Assembly: GCA_025738555.1 (NCBI GenBank)
Contig: JAOVFP010000010.1
Location: forward strand, 4,599,501 to 4,663,500
DNA from: Cyathus striatus
Taxonomy: Eukaryota; Basidiomycota; Agaricomycetes; Agaricales; Nidulariaceae
Reading direction: 5' to 3'
Length of the DNA stretch: 64,000 nt
A program made the position numbers and the translations under genes. Below are positions 30,701-42,900 of this stretch, piece by piece. The notes below the pieces were generated by a model, which saw only the letters and a program-made list of their open reading frames with translations, was not told the origin of the DNA and did not search any database. The stretch's first letter is position 1; each line of letters begins with the position of its first letter.

Positions 30701-33046
30701 GATGATATCGATTCGCCTCTTATTTCGAGACCTGCTACTCCGTCGCCTGCTTATTTGCCTCTCGGGCCCACACTCGTTCACACTCAGTTTCAGCATTCCC
30801 ACCTCCTCAACCTCAGTACTTCATTGCGTCCTCCTGGTGCAGCTGTAGCTCCAACGAGCATCACCACTTCCCAGCCCCTTCCCTCTGTGCCTACTCCCGT
30901 TTCCCCCGCGGCTGCCTTGGGCTCTGCGAACAAGAAGTCCAAGTCGCTGGAAGCAATCGCATGCACTTTGGCTGTCGAGGCTGTTGAGAATGCATTGTGG
31001 GCCGAGTCTTGGAGGGCAAATGCCATTGGTGGGAAACAGGAAGCGAGTATATGGTCTGCAGATGTCCAGAGTGTTGCTGGGTTGTTGAAGTCTGTTCCGG
31101 GTTTGGAGACTCTGCTGGACTTGGGTAGTCTTTTTGGGATAAGTAAGTTACTCCTTCTCACTAATTTGCCTTTTCTTTAATGATTGTACCTCAGATCCTG
31201 AAGACAAGAAAGCCTTGCAATGTCTGGAGTCTCCAATGATCTCCATTGGCAAAGGAGATGCTGTAATTCATGTTTTACCCACTGCAATTCGCTTCTGGGA
31301 CAAATTAGGTCTCGGTCCTAGAGCTGGAAGAAAGAGTGTCACTGCTTTCGCCTTCTTTGAAGACAATGAGCAAAGGCAAGTGCAGGTTGAAGGCTGGTTA
31401 TCGAGTCTGTCTGCTGCATATGAGGTTCGTTCATATCTTGTTTTTGTTTCATTATGCTAAGAATGGCTACAGGGAAAACATTTGGGGGAATTCAAACTTG
31501 GAAGTGCAAGTATATGTCCCAAGGATGGTCTCGTCCCCCTTCGCTTCGACAACTCCTTCCGCAAGAATCTTGATAACTTCGTCACCAACATCACTGTTCC
31601 GGAGGATGCCACCTTTGTCTTCTTCATCGTCGTTCCGTTAGCTATTATGTCTCTCACTTCTCCTACCCTCCGACAGATGCTTGTTGCACTTCGGAAGACT
31701 CTAAAGGTAATCCCCGAAGGCAAAGTCTTGTTTGAGTTTATCCCTGAGCACTACATTGTTGGTACTTTGGAGCAAGCTTCCGTTAGCAACAAAGACGTTG
31801 AAGTCCTCTGTTATACACTTTACAACCGGATTCTTGTTCCTGTTGATCGACTCATGTCTCGGCGCGTAGGAGACTTAAATGATCCAATTCGCAGATATTT
31901 CCAAGAACCAGCGTTTACGCTCGCTCGACCATTGCAATATAAAGTAACCTTCTCTCGTTCTGTAAACGCCTCTCTCGATGTCCTGGATCGCAATATGCTC
32001 CTTCATGTTGGATACACCGTCAGTGAGTGCGGCAAATGGATTCTGGCGTGCTGTGTGGATGAAAGAGGCGAAACCTATGAATTAGGTGTCTGGCTCACAC
32101 AAACTCAGGATGAAGATGGGGAATTAGATATATCCAATGAAGCATATATTATTAAGAAAGTATGGGAATTCGGGTTGAAATTCTCGAAAAAAACAGACGT
32201 AGAATGGAGAATTGTGTTTTCGAAGTTGGGGCATATGACGGAGGCAGAGTTTGAAAGTAAGCATCAATTGGTGACAGTTACATGGAGGGTACTTAATGTC
32301 TTCCAATAGCGTGGAAGAAACATTTATCGACGTCTATCCTCGTGGATAGACAGCTCTCAAAAGGACATGTATCTCTACTCACTGTTGAACCCAACGCGCC
32401 GTGGATTTTTACTGACTCATATTCAAATCAATTACCATCCAAATCGCCAACCCTTCATCGAGCTGCTAGCTCGAACAAGCTGACATCAACTGTATTTACA
32501 GATATATCCTCGACTACCTACGCTCTTTTCCCGACCATCCAATTCCCGGTATCCCTTCCTCCCTGCAAAGATTATACCATTCCAGCATCTTATATAGCGG
32601 ACCCCACTCCAATATCTCAAGGCCCTGCATCGCAATCCTCTGAATCATATCCAAGTACCCCATCTCACTCAAGTCCCTACCCCACAATCAATGACTATGT
32701 ACTTTCAGCAGAAAGCACCCCCCTGCCGCACCCTCTCCCTTACATTCCACGTTTCACTTCAACTCTTATTCGTGTTCCCAACTCTTCCTCTCCGATCACA
32801 ATCAGCATGCTCCATATTCATCTCTTATACACAATCCGTTTACCACATTTACATTACTCTCCCTCGGACGAAGCACAATTACACGCCGATATTACGCGCA
32901 ACTACCACGAGCTCAACGTACTGGCCAAAGAGCGGCTCAAGCTAGAGGTCAATCAAAGCCTTCCTTTCCATCTTGCTGCAGTTGAAGCCATGCGCTTTGC
33001 TCTTGATCGGGATTGGGATAGGATAGAAGCTGTAATTGATGCATAG
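27712..33046 (+). CDS. MED13: Mediator of RNA polymerase II transcription subunit 13
   Basis: Largest subunit of the CDK8 kinase module, which reversibly blocks Mediator-Pol II contact. The ATG at 27,712 is followed by a Pro/Ser/His-rich start, then the Med13 N-terminal domain (YALYAPLP, VLYSHFLQAVRTRLIDDI, FLMSQPVLANDWASHWEY, IVLLPHGTPAYYLSTYSG, FIIGWIKVE). A long disordered middle of Pro/Ser/Ala and acidic residues spans about 29,000-30,900. The C-terminal domain reads IHVLPTAIRFWDKLGLGPR, GKHLGEFKLG, VPLRFDNSFRKNLDNFV, LARPLQYKVTFSRS, ILACCVDERGE, ELGVW, WIFTDSY, SSTTYALFP, ISMLHIHLLYTIRLPHLHY, FHLAAVEAMRFALD. Seven exons are needed, with junctions near 28,106, 28,522, 31,141, 31,424 and 32,253. 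No lesion was found. Confidence 0.9.
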
Positions 33047-33301
33047 TTACTTTCAATTTTTTTTACATATTGCAAACGAGTCCTACCTTTCGTTACTCTA
33101 CTTCTCTCTTTAGTCTTGCTCTCTTGCTGCTATTATCATGGTGTACTATGTCATACTCATATTTTCTAGACCTGGTGCAAACGTACTTATCATCTTTGTA
33201 TTCATACACATAAGTCTCTCATTTCACGTCGCAACCTTCTGTTGAGTTGGTAGTATATTATGATTAACTACCACTGCAACGAGAAAAGTATACTACTATC
33301 G
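33047..33301. other. Convergent 3' intergenic region
   Basis: 255 bp of AT-rich DNA between convergent stops. Nothing else is seen. Confidence 0.6.
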
Positions 33302-34322
33302 TCACTGGTTCTTTTTCTCCTGCGCACTGAAGCCTTTCGGAGCATCCATGCGCAAAGGGCTCTGAATACTGGCTAATGCTTTGATACCGAACAGCAAGAT
33401 AGGGATAAGAATGAAAAAGGTCACAAGAAAGCCTGTAATGAGGGCAGGTGTCAAGATTTGATACCGCTTGAGAATACCACCCTCAGGCAGTGTAACATTT
33501 GCAGCTGTGTCATCGACATGGTCAAAAACTTGACGAGAGGAAATGCTGTGCTCAAAAGTTGCCCCAGCGCTACCCACTAAAACGACAAGGTGATCGGGAA
33601 ATGCAGATTCGATTGCAGATAGCTCATGTCCAAGTCGCGACTCTAGGAGTTGGGTAAAATCAGCAAAAGTTAGCAGGCGACTTGGAACTTGGAAATTTAC
33701 CATGATCCTTCATTGCCTGCTTTCGGTCTTTGCCTGCACCATGAAGATGTGGGATATCCATACATACGACATGCTTAGTCCCACTTTCGAAAGAAACGCC
33801 TTTGTCTCCAAGAGAGTACGAAAGAAGTCTGGAGCCGCAGTAAGAGGCCAGCTCGTCTGCAAATTCTTGTATAACAACGGGAGGCCCGTGAGTTTGTACG
33901 TAAGGAAATTGTCGTGCTGACGATGATGAAGACAATATTTTCGAAAGCTGTGAGTGAGGAGAGATTGTACGAAGGTCGGAAGCGTGTAACTGCAGTGCTG
34001 TACTGGTCAGCGACAGAGAAGCAATGAGGAAAATATACGGTAAACACGAACACCAGGTTGCTGGATTAAGACGACAGCATCATGTTCACAGACACCATCC
34101 TGGTTAAGAATTGATTGCAGGAGCAAAGGGACGTCTACACTGGTCGGCAGATTGGATGGAAGGGATTCCAAAGCACCGGAACTGTAGAGCGCAGTTAGGA
34201 TGAGTGTTGAGCAGTAGCGGGTTAAATCACCTGGAAGATGACCAGGCGATGACAGGATGGGTATCGTGAAAAGCTAGTGCAAGGGGCGCCAAAGAGACAC
34301 CAATGATGAGTCTACCGGCCAT
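33302..34322 (-). CDS. VOA1/BIG1-type ER membrane protein (V-ATPase S1/Ac45 family)
   Basis: Single-pass ER protein related to V-ATPase assembly factor Voa1, Big1 and animal Ac45. The ATG at 34,320-34,322 starts a signal peptide (MAGRLIIGVSLAPLALAFHD). The lumenal part is weakly conserved. The final 60 residues carry the family signature: ILTPALITGFLVTFFILIPI (membrane helix), then LLFGIKALASIQSPLRMD and an end in KKNQ, which looks like a dilysine-type ER retrieval signal. The stop is at 33,302-33,304. Three or four introns are present. The membrane domain is a good match. Whether the protein acts in V0 assembly, beta-1,6-glucan synthesis, or both cannot be read from sequence. Confidence 0.75.
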
Positions 34323-34485
34323 GGGAGTGAAGAAGAAGAGGTCGCAGTCGCGAACGATGACGGGGAAGAGCTTAGAGGCATGTGCGGCACGCATCACGCG
34401 CACGTGACACCAAGCTCTCGGACTCTTTTATTGGACTCTTAAGCATCACTATCAACTCAGGGCTTTAACGGATACTTCAAACAAG
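34323..34485. promoter_or_regulatory. Very short divergent promoter, VOA1-like gene / TFIIIC subunit
   Basis: 163 bp between the two start codons. It contains CACGCGCACGTGACAC at about 34,394-34,409, which includes an E-box-like CACGTG. This is a candidate site for a bHLH factor (inference). Confidence 0.5.
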
Positions 34486-37400
34486 ATGTCTTCCTCACGC
34501 GTTCTCACAGCGTTGAATGTGCCCACTGTTACCTCCTATCCTTCTATAAATTCGGTCCAGTGGTCCCCAGATGGGCAGTTATGTTTTGTTACAAAAAACG
34601 CGGCATATATCATGGTGAGTTGCGTGCTTACCCTCATTATCCGCTTGCTCAACAGTTCCAGACACCAGATCATGGTATAAACTTCGATAGCAAAGCAGTA
34701 ATCAGATCTACGCTCAGCAAGGATAATAGAGAGGACGATAATGCGCTGGGATGGTTCAGGACTATTGTCCAGTTAGATAAATCTGCCGCGTTCAGATGGC
34801 CTGAGTACTCGCAAGGTATGTTGTCATCTCTCAGTCACTCATATCATTACTAACTGGGATAGAATGGGGTGCTGTCTCCCTTGGTTCGATGGATGTGTCA
34901 CTATGGGCTGCAACTTTCTCTCCCACCAACCTTTCGCCTGACGCTGGGTGGGCTTGTTCGCCTTACGCCAAACCTCTGTAACTGACGAGTCTTCCAGCTG
35001 CATCCTGGTCACTCTCAGTTCAAATATGGACTTGACTCTATGGACAGGAACGAAGAACTGCCTAAAGGGCGAATGGATAAAAGTAGGCCTTAGGCTCCTC
35101 TAGCAGGCAGTCAGTGCTCATCTACTTTCCAGATCTACGACGGGACACCGTACCTTACCGAAATCGCAGTAGATGATGTTGATGGGCCATCTACGAGCCA
35201 GGTGCTCAAAGCTCAGGTTGTTAGTGCGTATTGTTATTTCAACGTATCACATATTTTACAGATTGATGAGCTAGGTATAACATGGACACTGCAAGCTGAT
35301 TTCGGAGCACAACCAGCTGCAAGCGTGGATGGATCATTGTTGATATGTGGTTCGCGAGGGGGTACTGTGATATTCTTCAGGTGAATGAGTCTCCACTCAA
35401 TATACCACCTTTGCTTATGTCAAAAGGATAGATACAATAGTAAGCAAACATTGGACCACGTCCTCACTCTCAGCGTCGCGGAGAAGTGGATTTCGCATGT
35501 CACGTTTACAGAATGGAAGGTGGTGGAACCTGGAATATGTTCGCTCTTTTTTCACGGGTCTTGAGATTTCACTCATCATAGTTGCAGGCGAGGGTTATGT
35601 TGCCTATGGAACCTCAGATGGTGCAGTAGGTCGCATTAAAGTGACACAAGCGCTCCAAGAATCTCCATCCTACCCTTTCGATCCAACCATCTCAATCAAG
35701 ATGTCTGCTGAACAAGTGGACGAACCGATCTCGGAACCTGACAAATATGCTCTCACTGGCATTCGTTGGATCGAAGCTGTCGATGGCAGAGAATGTTCCA
35801 TTACGCCTTCCCACGAAATAATATGCTAATGTCAGGCATTTTCTAGTCGATTCTGGTGTATTGTAAACCGGGCATGATCTATCTGTGGTCCCCACCCCAG
35901 TCAGACGAACATGTCTGGCATGGTTCCCGGCATTTGGCACTCACAACTCACAAATTGAGCTCAACATCGTCATGCCTTCACCCTGTCTCTGGGATCAACT
36001 ACATCAGAAAGACAGACATTCTCGTGCTAACATTATTTGATGGTGCTTTCTACATCGCTCACAATGTCTCTCGAGATCCCTCATGGACACATGTTGAGGG
36101 TAATGGTGAAGATGTATCTATGTTTGACGAAGCTGAGAGCCGAGCAGAGAGAGAGGCATTGTCGAGAGCAGCTCGGGACATTTTTGTTAGGACTGAAGGC
36201 GATGAGACAGATAGCAATGATATGAGCCGCATGACCGGTGTGGTGGCGTACGATGGTGCAGGGATCTTCCTCTGGGTACATGAGTGCGTGTTTTTCTACG
36301 TATCAACTAGTCACCGACGTTTATACAATTACAGAGCGTCTCGACCAGCGGACTTTAGCTACAAACACGATGCAAGACACAACAGCATGTTAGTTGTCGC
36401 GCAGATGTGGGATGGGGTCAATGATGATGAACTCCTCAAAAACCTTGCCATCGTACTCGCAAATGCCAAAGCGGGTACGTCACTTTCTGCAACACTCTTG
36501 TACAGTAGTTCATGATTGCTCAGCTTCCGGTCTGTCCCCGTTGGCACTTCTCCGACCGTTCTTCATCCACCTACGCAACCCGAAAAAGATCAATACTCTT
36601 CTACCACGCTTCCTAGCAATTTTACACCCAAACATAGACTCCGATCATACCCTTAGCATTAGGCCACCCATGTACGAGGGGATACTGGACTCCAGGTTAA
36701 GGGAGGAGTTTAGGAGGAGCCTGTCAAGGCATTTGTTTGAGTGGGATGTGATGCAGGGGATGAGGATGAAGCTATCTCTAGCTGACTTCGCTTGGGTAAG
36801 TTGTCCTACAGAAGGAGTTTGACGATGCTGATGGCTTTATTTGGTAGAAATTGAGTGATAACGAGAAAAAACAGGAAGAGTGTGGAGTAGTTGCTCAGGA
36901 ATTGCTCAATAGCATATCGCACCGTATCTTGCGTACGGTCATAAGGCATCTAATGTCTGTCGTTGACATTCTTACAAGTATGCTCCTCCGACCTTACCGT
37001 AATTTCAGCTGACTCTTATGTGCTGGTAGTTGCCGATGTTCCCTTTATCCTACGTATGGTGGTGCAGTCCCTCCTCCCTGGGTCTCCAATGGATCTCTCA
37101 GCTGAGGGTAGCCATCTGTCTTCCCTCGTTAAAGGCATAGTAGCTTGCAGCAACGAGGCAGGCGAAGCGATGGATAACGACGTAACAAAAGAGCTCAACG
37201 AACACTGTCCAGCATGCAAAGTTGAGGTGCCGCTGCAAGATATTATATCTGCTGTGTGCCCGAATGGACATACGTGGTGTACGTCGCTTTCGCCCTCTCT
37301 TAGTTATTTTAATTGCTCAAGGGTATCAAACAATAGCTCGTTGCTCGGTTACGACATTCATTCTTGCGACGCCGTTTGTGCGCACTTGCATCGGGTGTGG

Positions 37401-37548
37401 GAGGAAGGCTTTCCTCCCGCCATCCAATGCGACGCCGGTGATGCAAAGTATGATGCCGGAGGTGACGCAGGGGTGGGTTGTGCACGAGCTGCTGGAAGCG
37501 GTGAAAAGGTGTCTATTTTGTGGGAATAGCTTTGCTAGCGTGTTATAG
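34486..37548 (+). CDS. RNA polymerase III factor TFIIIC subunit (TFIIIC90/Sfc9-like)
   Basis: Subunit of the B-box-binding complex that recruits TFIIIB at tRNA genes. The start ATG is at 34,486 (MSSSRVLTALNVPTVTSYPS). The N-terminal half is a WD-like propeller of the TFIIIC delta type: SINSVQWSPDGQLCFVTKNA, FSPTNLSPDAGCILVTLSSN, DLTLWTGTKN, ASVDGSLLICGSRGGTVIFF. The middle is acidic and divergent. The C-terminus is the TFIIIC zinc domain: HCPACKVEVPLQDI, CPNGHTW, RCSVTTF, RTCIGCGRKAF and KRCLFCGNSF, with paired Cys/His ligands. About ten introns are needed, so internal boundaries are approximate. The stop is at 37,546-37,548. RPC1 of the same pathway lies 11 kb away, probably by chance. Confidence 0.8.
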
Positions 37549-38262
37549 GAGTGGTACTTTCTTAGGTGAAGTGGAAGTAACGTGAACGGTTCACTAGTGC
37601 TTGGTACTTAACATTTAATATTTATGCACATGTTTAATGCTCTTGATCATGCTATGACATATGTACACTCAACGTACACTTGATGTGCTACTTAGCAGTA
37701 GTAAGTATATCTTACAGCTGATTTCAAAATAGTAGGCCGTTTTCAAAAAACATACATGTTCCACGTGCTGAGAAACTTTGTGACGCTAGCGTGACCGAAG
37801 TAACGGCATTGTCACACGAGAGAGAAGAGAAGCTTAGATGAGCAATAAGTACTGGAGACTTTCGACTGATTGTTCGGCGATTTTTCAGCATGACACAAAA
37901 GTTCATTCATTGTTCTGTTCACCTCCCGGTTTGAAGCATGACTAGCATAAAATTTGTTTGCATCTCATGGTGATCATAAAAAATTTCTATAATCTTGGAA
38001 GACTTTGGGGGGAAGTTAGACCAACAGAGCACTTGTATTTTGTGAAAAATCATTGAAGTTTTCAGAAAAAAAAATCTAGTCTTTTAGTTTCACAGAACCT
38101 TTGTTTGCAGCTGCCTGTGATGCATGACAACTGGTCTAAATTGTTCTGTTTGGAGGCCCTGCATGACACATGACTGAACAATCAGTCAAAAGTCTTCAGT
38201 ACACTCAAGACCTATGGACTGAATAGAAGTGACAAGGTGAGCTTGTTTTTGCATAATAAATA
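37549..38262. other. Boundary between conserved genes and repeat-rich block
   Basis: AT-rich 0.7 kb with no gene recognised. Composition changes across it: CpG becomes rare and short A/T runs become common towards the right. Confidence 0.5.
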
Positions 38263-38465
38263 ACAAGCTTTACACTTGTGCTCCACTACAGGAATGGGAG
38301 CCTGTTGGCTCCCTCCTCCACTCCACACGAATGACAGCTTGCTGTGGGGCTGTGCCCCCCAGACTCCCCACTTCTTCATCCCAGTTCTTTAGGCTGAGGG
38401 GCTGCACCCCCAGACCCCGCTTTTTTCTCTCTTGGGGGGCTGTGCCCCCCCAAACCCCCTGCTTA
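38263..38465. repeat. 203-bp G/C-run hairpin module, copy A
   Basis: Direct-repeat partner of 39,632-39,834 and the same length, roughly 85-90% alike by eye. It contains a perfect 7-bp hairpin, GGGAGCC-TGTT-GGCTCCC, and three runs of the kind GGGGCTGTGCCCC that also fold on themselves. Read on the - strand, such modules lie just beyond the Helitron helicase stop. A Helitron 3' end is my best guess, but the canonical CTRR terminus is not obvious. Confidence 0.75.
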
Positions 38466-38475
38466 CCCATGAGGA

Positions 38476-38585
38476 ATATATCTACCTGTGATGTATAATA
38501 TATCTACCTGTGATGTATAATATATCTACCTGTGATGTATAATATATCTACCTGTGATGTATAATATATCTACCTGTGATGTATA
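38476..38585 (+). repeat. Tandem repeat, 22-bp unit x 5
   Basis: Five near-perfect head-to-tail copies of ATATATCTACCTGTGATGTA plus TA, starting at 38,476, 38,498, 38,520, 38,542 and 38,564. There are no spacers between units and no associated genes, so this is a simple minisatellite. Confidence 0.93.
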
Positions 38586-39631
38586 TATATCAAAAATTTG
38601 GAAATTCAGTCCAAATTACTATACTCAAGAGTTATATATTGCACACAACCTTTTCAAGAAGCTTAGTCATTTACTTTGTTGAATAGCATATATCAGAGAT
38701 CACCCATGCCCATGCCCATGTATATGTGTAGTACTCTAAAAAGTCACCACACCCATAAGTATTATAATTATACATACACCACCCACCCACTACAGATCCT
38801 TACCTACTAATCTAAGGTTCTAGTACCCTTACCCATTTTTTATATCTATCACATTGCTAAGTGTTCTTTAATTATTTCTATGTATTAGTCACAGGTAATG
38901 TGAAGAACACCTATACTTGTACCCCTCACATTGCCTAACTACAGTTAATTTATTACTTTATTATTAGTTTGATATTCTTCATTTTATTCTACCTATATAA
39001 CATACTTACCCCCCCTTCTATTTAAACAATTACAGTACCCACAGAAAAAGCGAAAATTAATTGTTTATAGTGTCATTATTATGTGTAAAGATTAAAAATA
39101 TAATGTCAACTCAAAGGGGGAAGGTGTTGAGAAAAGATGAGGACAGCAGTTAGCAGTTAGCAGTGCAGCAGTGAGGTTGAGTATGTGTGCATGTGAGAAT
39201 ATATTTCAAGAAGCTTACTAATCATTTGCAGAAAAGAAGAAACACATTTTAGTATAGTGCAGCAGCTGCAGAAAAATGTGAAACATCAGTAAAATAAATT
39301 AATATTGTGCCAAAATGCATACAGCATCATAGTGAGGTTAAAATTCAAGAAAGGGCAATGGAGGGAGCAAAGGAGAAGTGGCGGCTGAGCATCAGCAACA
39401 GTGTGGCAAAGTTGCGGCAAGAACCTTTCAAGATGCTTAGTAAGAATTATGGCTTAGTAAGATTCCAAAAACAGCTGATCCAGACTTGTTTGCAACTCAT
39501 TTGCCATATGCTTAGTCACATTTAAATTCCAAATACAGTAACTCAGTGCTAATAAGGTCACGTTACTATACACTGCCTCTCCCACATGACTGTTATACCC
39601 ACATTTCCCACCCTTCTCTCATTATATATAG
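38586..39631. other. AT-rich non-coding mobile-DNA remnants
   Basis: About 1 kb between the two hairpin modules with no gene. A stretch at about 38,650 (CAACCTTTTCAAGAAGCTTAG onward) recurs at about 47,405. A stretch at about 39,230-39,375 recurs twice at 46,933-47,296. It is therefore made of dispersed repeat pieces. Confidence 0.6.
39230..39375 (+). repeat. Dispersed repeat, third copy (about 150 bp)
   Basis: Diverged relative of the tandem pair at 46,933-47,296. It shares TAGTATAGTGCAGCAGCTGC-like sequence, ACATACAGCAT, ATAGTGAGGT and GGAGGGAGCAAAGGA in the same order. The family is unknown. Confidence 0.6.
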
Positions 39632-39834
39632 ACAAGCCTTACACCTGTGCTCTGCTACGGGAACGGGAGCCTGTTGGCTCCCTCCTCTGCTTCACACAAC
39701 TGACGGCTTGCTGTGGGGCTGTGCCCCCAGACCCCCCACTTCTTAATCCCAGTTCTGAACACTGAGGGGCTGTGCCCCCAGACCCCTGCTTCTTTTTCTT
39801 CTTGGGGGGTTGCACCCCCCAAACCCCCTGCTTA
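39632..39834. repeat. 203-bp G/C-run hairpin module, copy B
   Basis: Second copy of the 38,263-38,465 module in the same orientation, with the GGGAGCC/GGCTCCC hairpin and GGGGCTGTGCCCCCAGACCC runs kept. It begins 122 bp beyond the Helitron gene's stop, consistent with the 3' region of that element. Confidence 0.75.
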
Positions 39835-39956
39835 ATATTTTCACTTCAAATTCAAATTTCCAATTCATCACTTATTTTCAATATATATATATATCTATTG
39901 AAATATCATACACTACTTTACACTACTAAATACTTATCTACACTATCAATCATAAA

Positions 39957-42900
39957 TTAAAGTAACACTTCAGGGTACACTATATTCTTTGTTACAGCTG
40001 ACTCACTTCGTGAATCCCAAATCACCTTCATATTCTGCACTGATCGTACTTGTGACACTCCAACATAAAACTGTCCATGTGTAAACACCCCATTTTGAAG
40101 ATCCAATCCAACATGAGATACTAACTGTCCTTGTGATTTATTGATTGTTATAGCAAATGCAAGTCGAACAGGGAACTGATGCTGACAAAACCGAAATGGC
40201 ACTTGTGAAGCAGATGGTTCAATCTTCAGCTGTGGTATGAACACCTGTGATCCCCTCTTGTCCCCAGTTAATAATCAAACTTCTAACACTTGATTCCGTA
40301 TTGCTGTAATCACCCCACAGCTTCCATTGCATATTCCATCAGAAACACTCAGGTTTTGAAGCACCATCACAGGACATCCTATCTTCAACTCCAAGTGAGC
40401 CAGTGGCAATCCAGAGCAGTTGATCATGTTCAGGTACTCCACAGGATAAAGAAGTTCTCCATCATACCCATGATCATCTGGAAGTATATCTGCACTGTGC
40501 AGTGAAGTTGCCTCCCCTGGGAATGAAGACAGAATCTGTGAATTCAGAGCATCCACATCATCATTTCGACTTGACAGAATCATTTGCTCTGCATAGTACT
40601 CATCACCATGTCCTTCAGCTGAATCAAGTTCAGGGTAGATTGTTGAAATCAGTGACTCCACAGTATTCAAAGTGCACTTGAAGTGGTTTGGTATTTCAAT
40701 CTCCTCATTAATAGTGTGCTCTCCACATCCAACACCCAGCTGCCATGAAGCAAATCATCATTCATCTTCATCCTCCACATTCAGTCGCATGTTACATCGC
40801 AAGTGAATTACTGTAATGTCTGCCCAAAGATCAGATCTCTGAAGGCATGCTGACACAATTTGAGGTTGGCTCCCTCGCACCACTACAGAAAGGATTTGTT
40901 GCCAGTCTCCATCATACACCACAGTGCATCCTCCAAATGGTCGTTCATCATGATGAAGATCTTTGAAAGTACAGCTCACTGGCTCATGGATATGTCGGTG
41001 CTGCATTGGTGCCTTATCCCAAATCACTGCATCAGCCTTCTTAATCAGCCCAGCAAGATCAGAGTTCCATGCAATATTGCACATTGATGTCTCATTGATA
41101 TCAATTGGAATCTTGAATACAGAGTGAGCTGTTTGCCCTTCAACAATCAGAAGAGCAGCAATCCCTGATGATGCAACAACAATCACTATCTTTCCCTCCC
41201 CCCGAAGGTAATAGCATAGTGTGTTGTACACATAGGTCTTTCCTGTTCCTCCAGGGCCATGCAAGAAGAACAGTTCCCCAGTTTTCAATTCAATGGCCTG
41301 CACTATCTGATCAAAGGCTGCCTGCTGCTCCTCATTCAAAGTTGCCAGTTGTGCCTGACCCAAAGCATGCTGTTCCACTTCATTGTATGCAGTGTATACT
41401 GCAATCAATGAATTGTTTGTCCAGTCTTCCCTCCTGTTGTTGGCTTGCTGCTCCCGTTCATGCCAGTTCTCTGTTGGTAGTGGCATATCTATTCATTCTG
41501 ACAGTTTTTCCAGAGCTTATTAGAAAATTATCAATCAGATACAGCCTATAATCATAGATTTGTTGCTCTGTAGGATCTGCAAGATGAAGGTGTGTTCGAA
41601 TGATATGTCCCAGATCATCACAAATGTGCTCCTTAAACTCATTCCAGAGACCCACATAATTCACAGGTCCACAGTCTCAAAGAATTGTTCCAAACAGGCT
41701 GTGCAGCTGATAACCTGTCTTCATAGCAGCAGCATCCTGCAAACACTCTCACCATTCACCATCATCCTGCAAAAGGCCTAAAGCCAGACATGCCTGTCTG
41801 AATGTCCGATGCACAACTCCATCAACTGTTCGCAAGTCTGCAAAGGATATTGCACCTTTCACCACTGTTAGCAATGTTTGCAGGTAGAATCGCTCCCCAG
41901 CATTTGGATGAACAAAGTATGTTCGTCCAATGGCAAATCCTTGCTGTTGAACTGTCCACTTGCACTCAGTAGTATTCCATACAAATGTATTGGGCATGTT
42001 CTGGTACAGAACCTCCTGTGCTGCTGGGTATTCAATGTTGGCCTTAAAGTAAGCAGTAAGAGTTGTATCTTGTGTAGATGCACGCTCCACTGCCTCCCAC
42101 ACATCTTCAGCATTCTGATCATATATAACAGACTGCTCATTTGGAAGATGAATTGACAGCCAAACTACATTTGGGACCTCCTCATGCAATTTAAATGCAA
42201 ATAGTTGCCACAGAGCCTCACAGGGAGAGACATATCGAGCATCAAAGAATGTTTTCATCTCATTTAGTTCCCTTGAAAACTCCACTGTAGCACGATCATG
42301 GCCTTTGAAAATGTACTTGTAAATGTACTTGTAAATGTACTTGATGGCCTTGATTGATGCAATGCATTCCACATTAATGTGGCACCGGTACTTCCATGAT
42401 AGATATCAATTGTATGGCACAACCCAGCAGTTATTCACTGGAGTCCCATCCCTGGTCATGGGCTGAAATCTAGTGATCTCCCTCCTTCTCAAAACAGAAT
42501 ATGAATCATCTGTGATGATGGTCTCATCCTGATAAGCCTTTGGAAATCCCTTTGAGCACTTGCCATGTTCCATGCATGGCTGATTGCTGCCAGGACCACA
42601 GGGTTTGTGAATCATGGTTCTCAGAATCAAATCGTACAGCTCAGGTTCAGTCTCAGGATCAGGAAGTTCAGCAGTGATCATGCTATCAATATCCTCAGGA
42701 GTGCGCAACTTGTCCTCAGGAGCCACAAACACAATCAGATGCATATGTGGCAGTCCACACTTCTGATATTCAATGGTGTGGATATGTGCAACACATTGCC
42801 CAAAGATGCCCTCCTGGTAGATATCTCGGATGATCTGCTGCTGAATTTGACGAAACACCTGAACCACAATATCTGGCTGATCATGAGCTTCCACTCCTTC

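Noticed and set aside
38476..38585. CRISPR-like array
   Set aside because: The units are head to tail with no spacers, in a fungal genome and with no cas genes.
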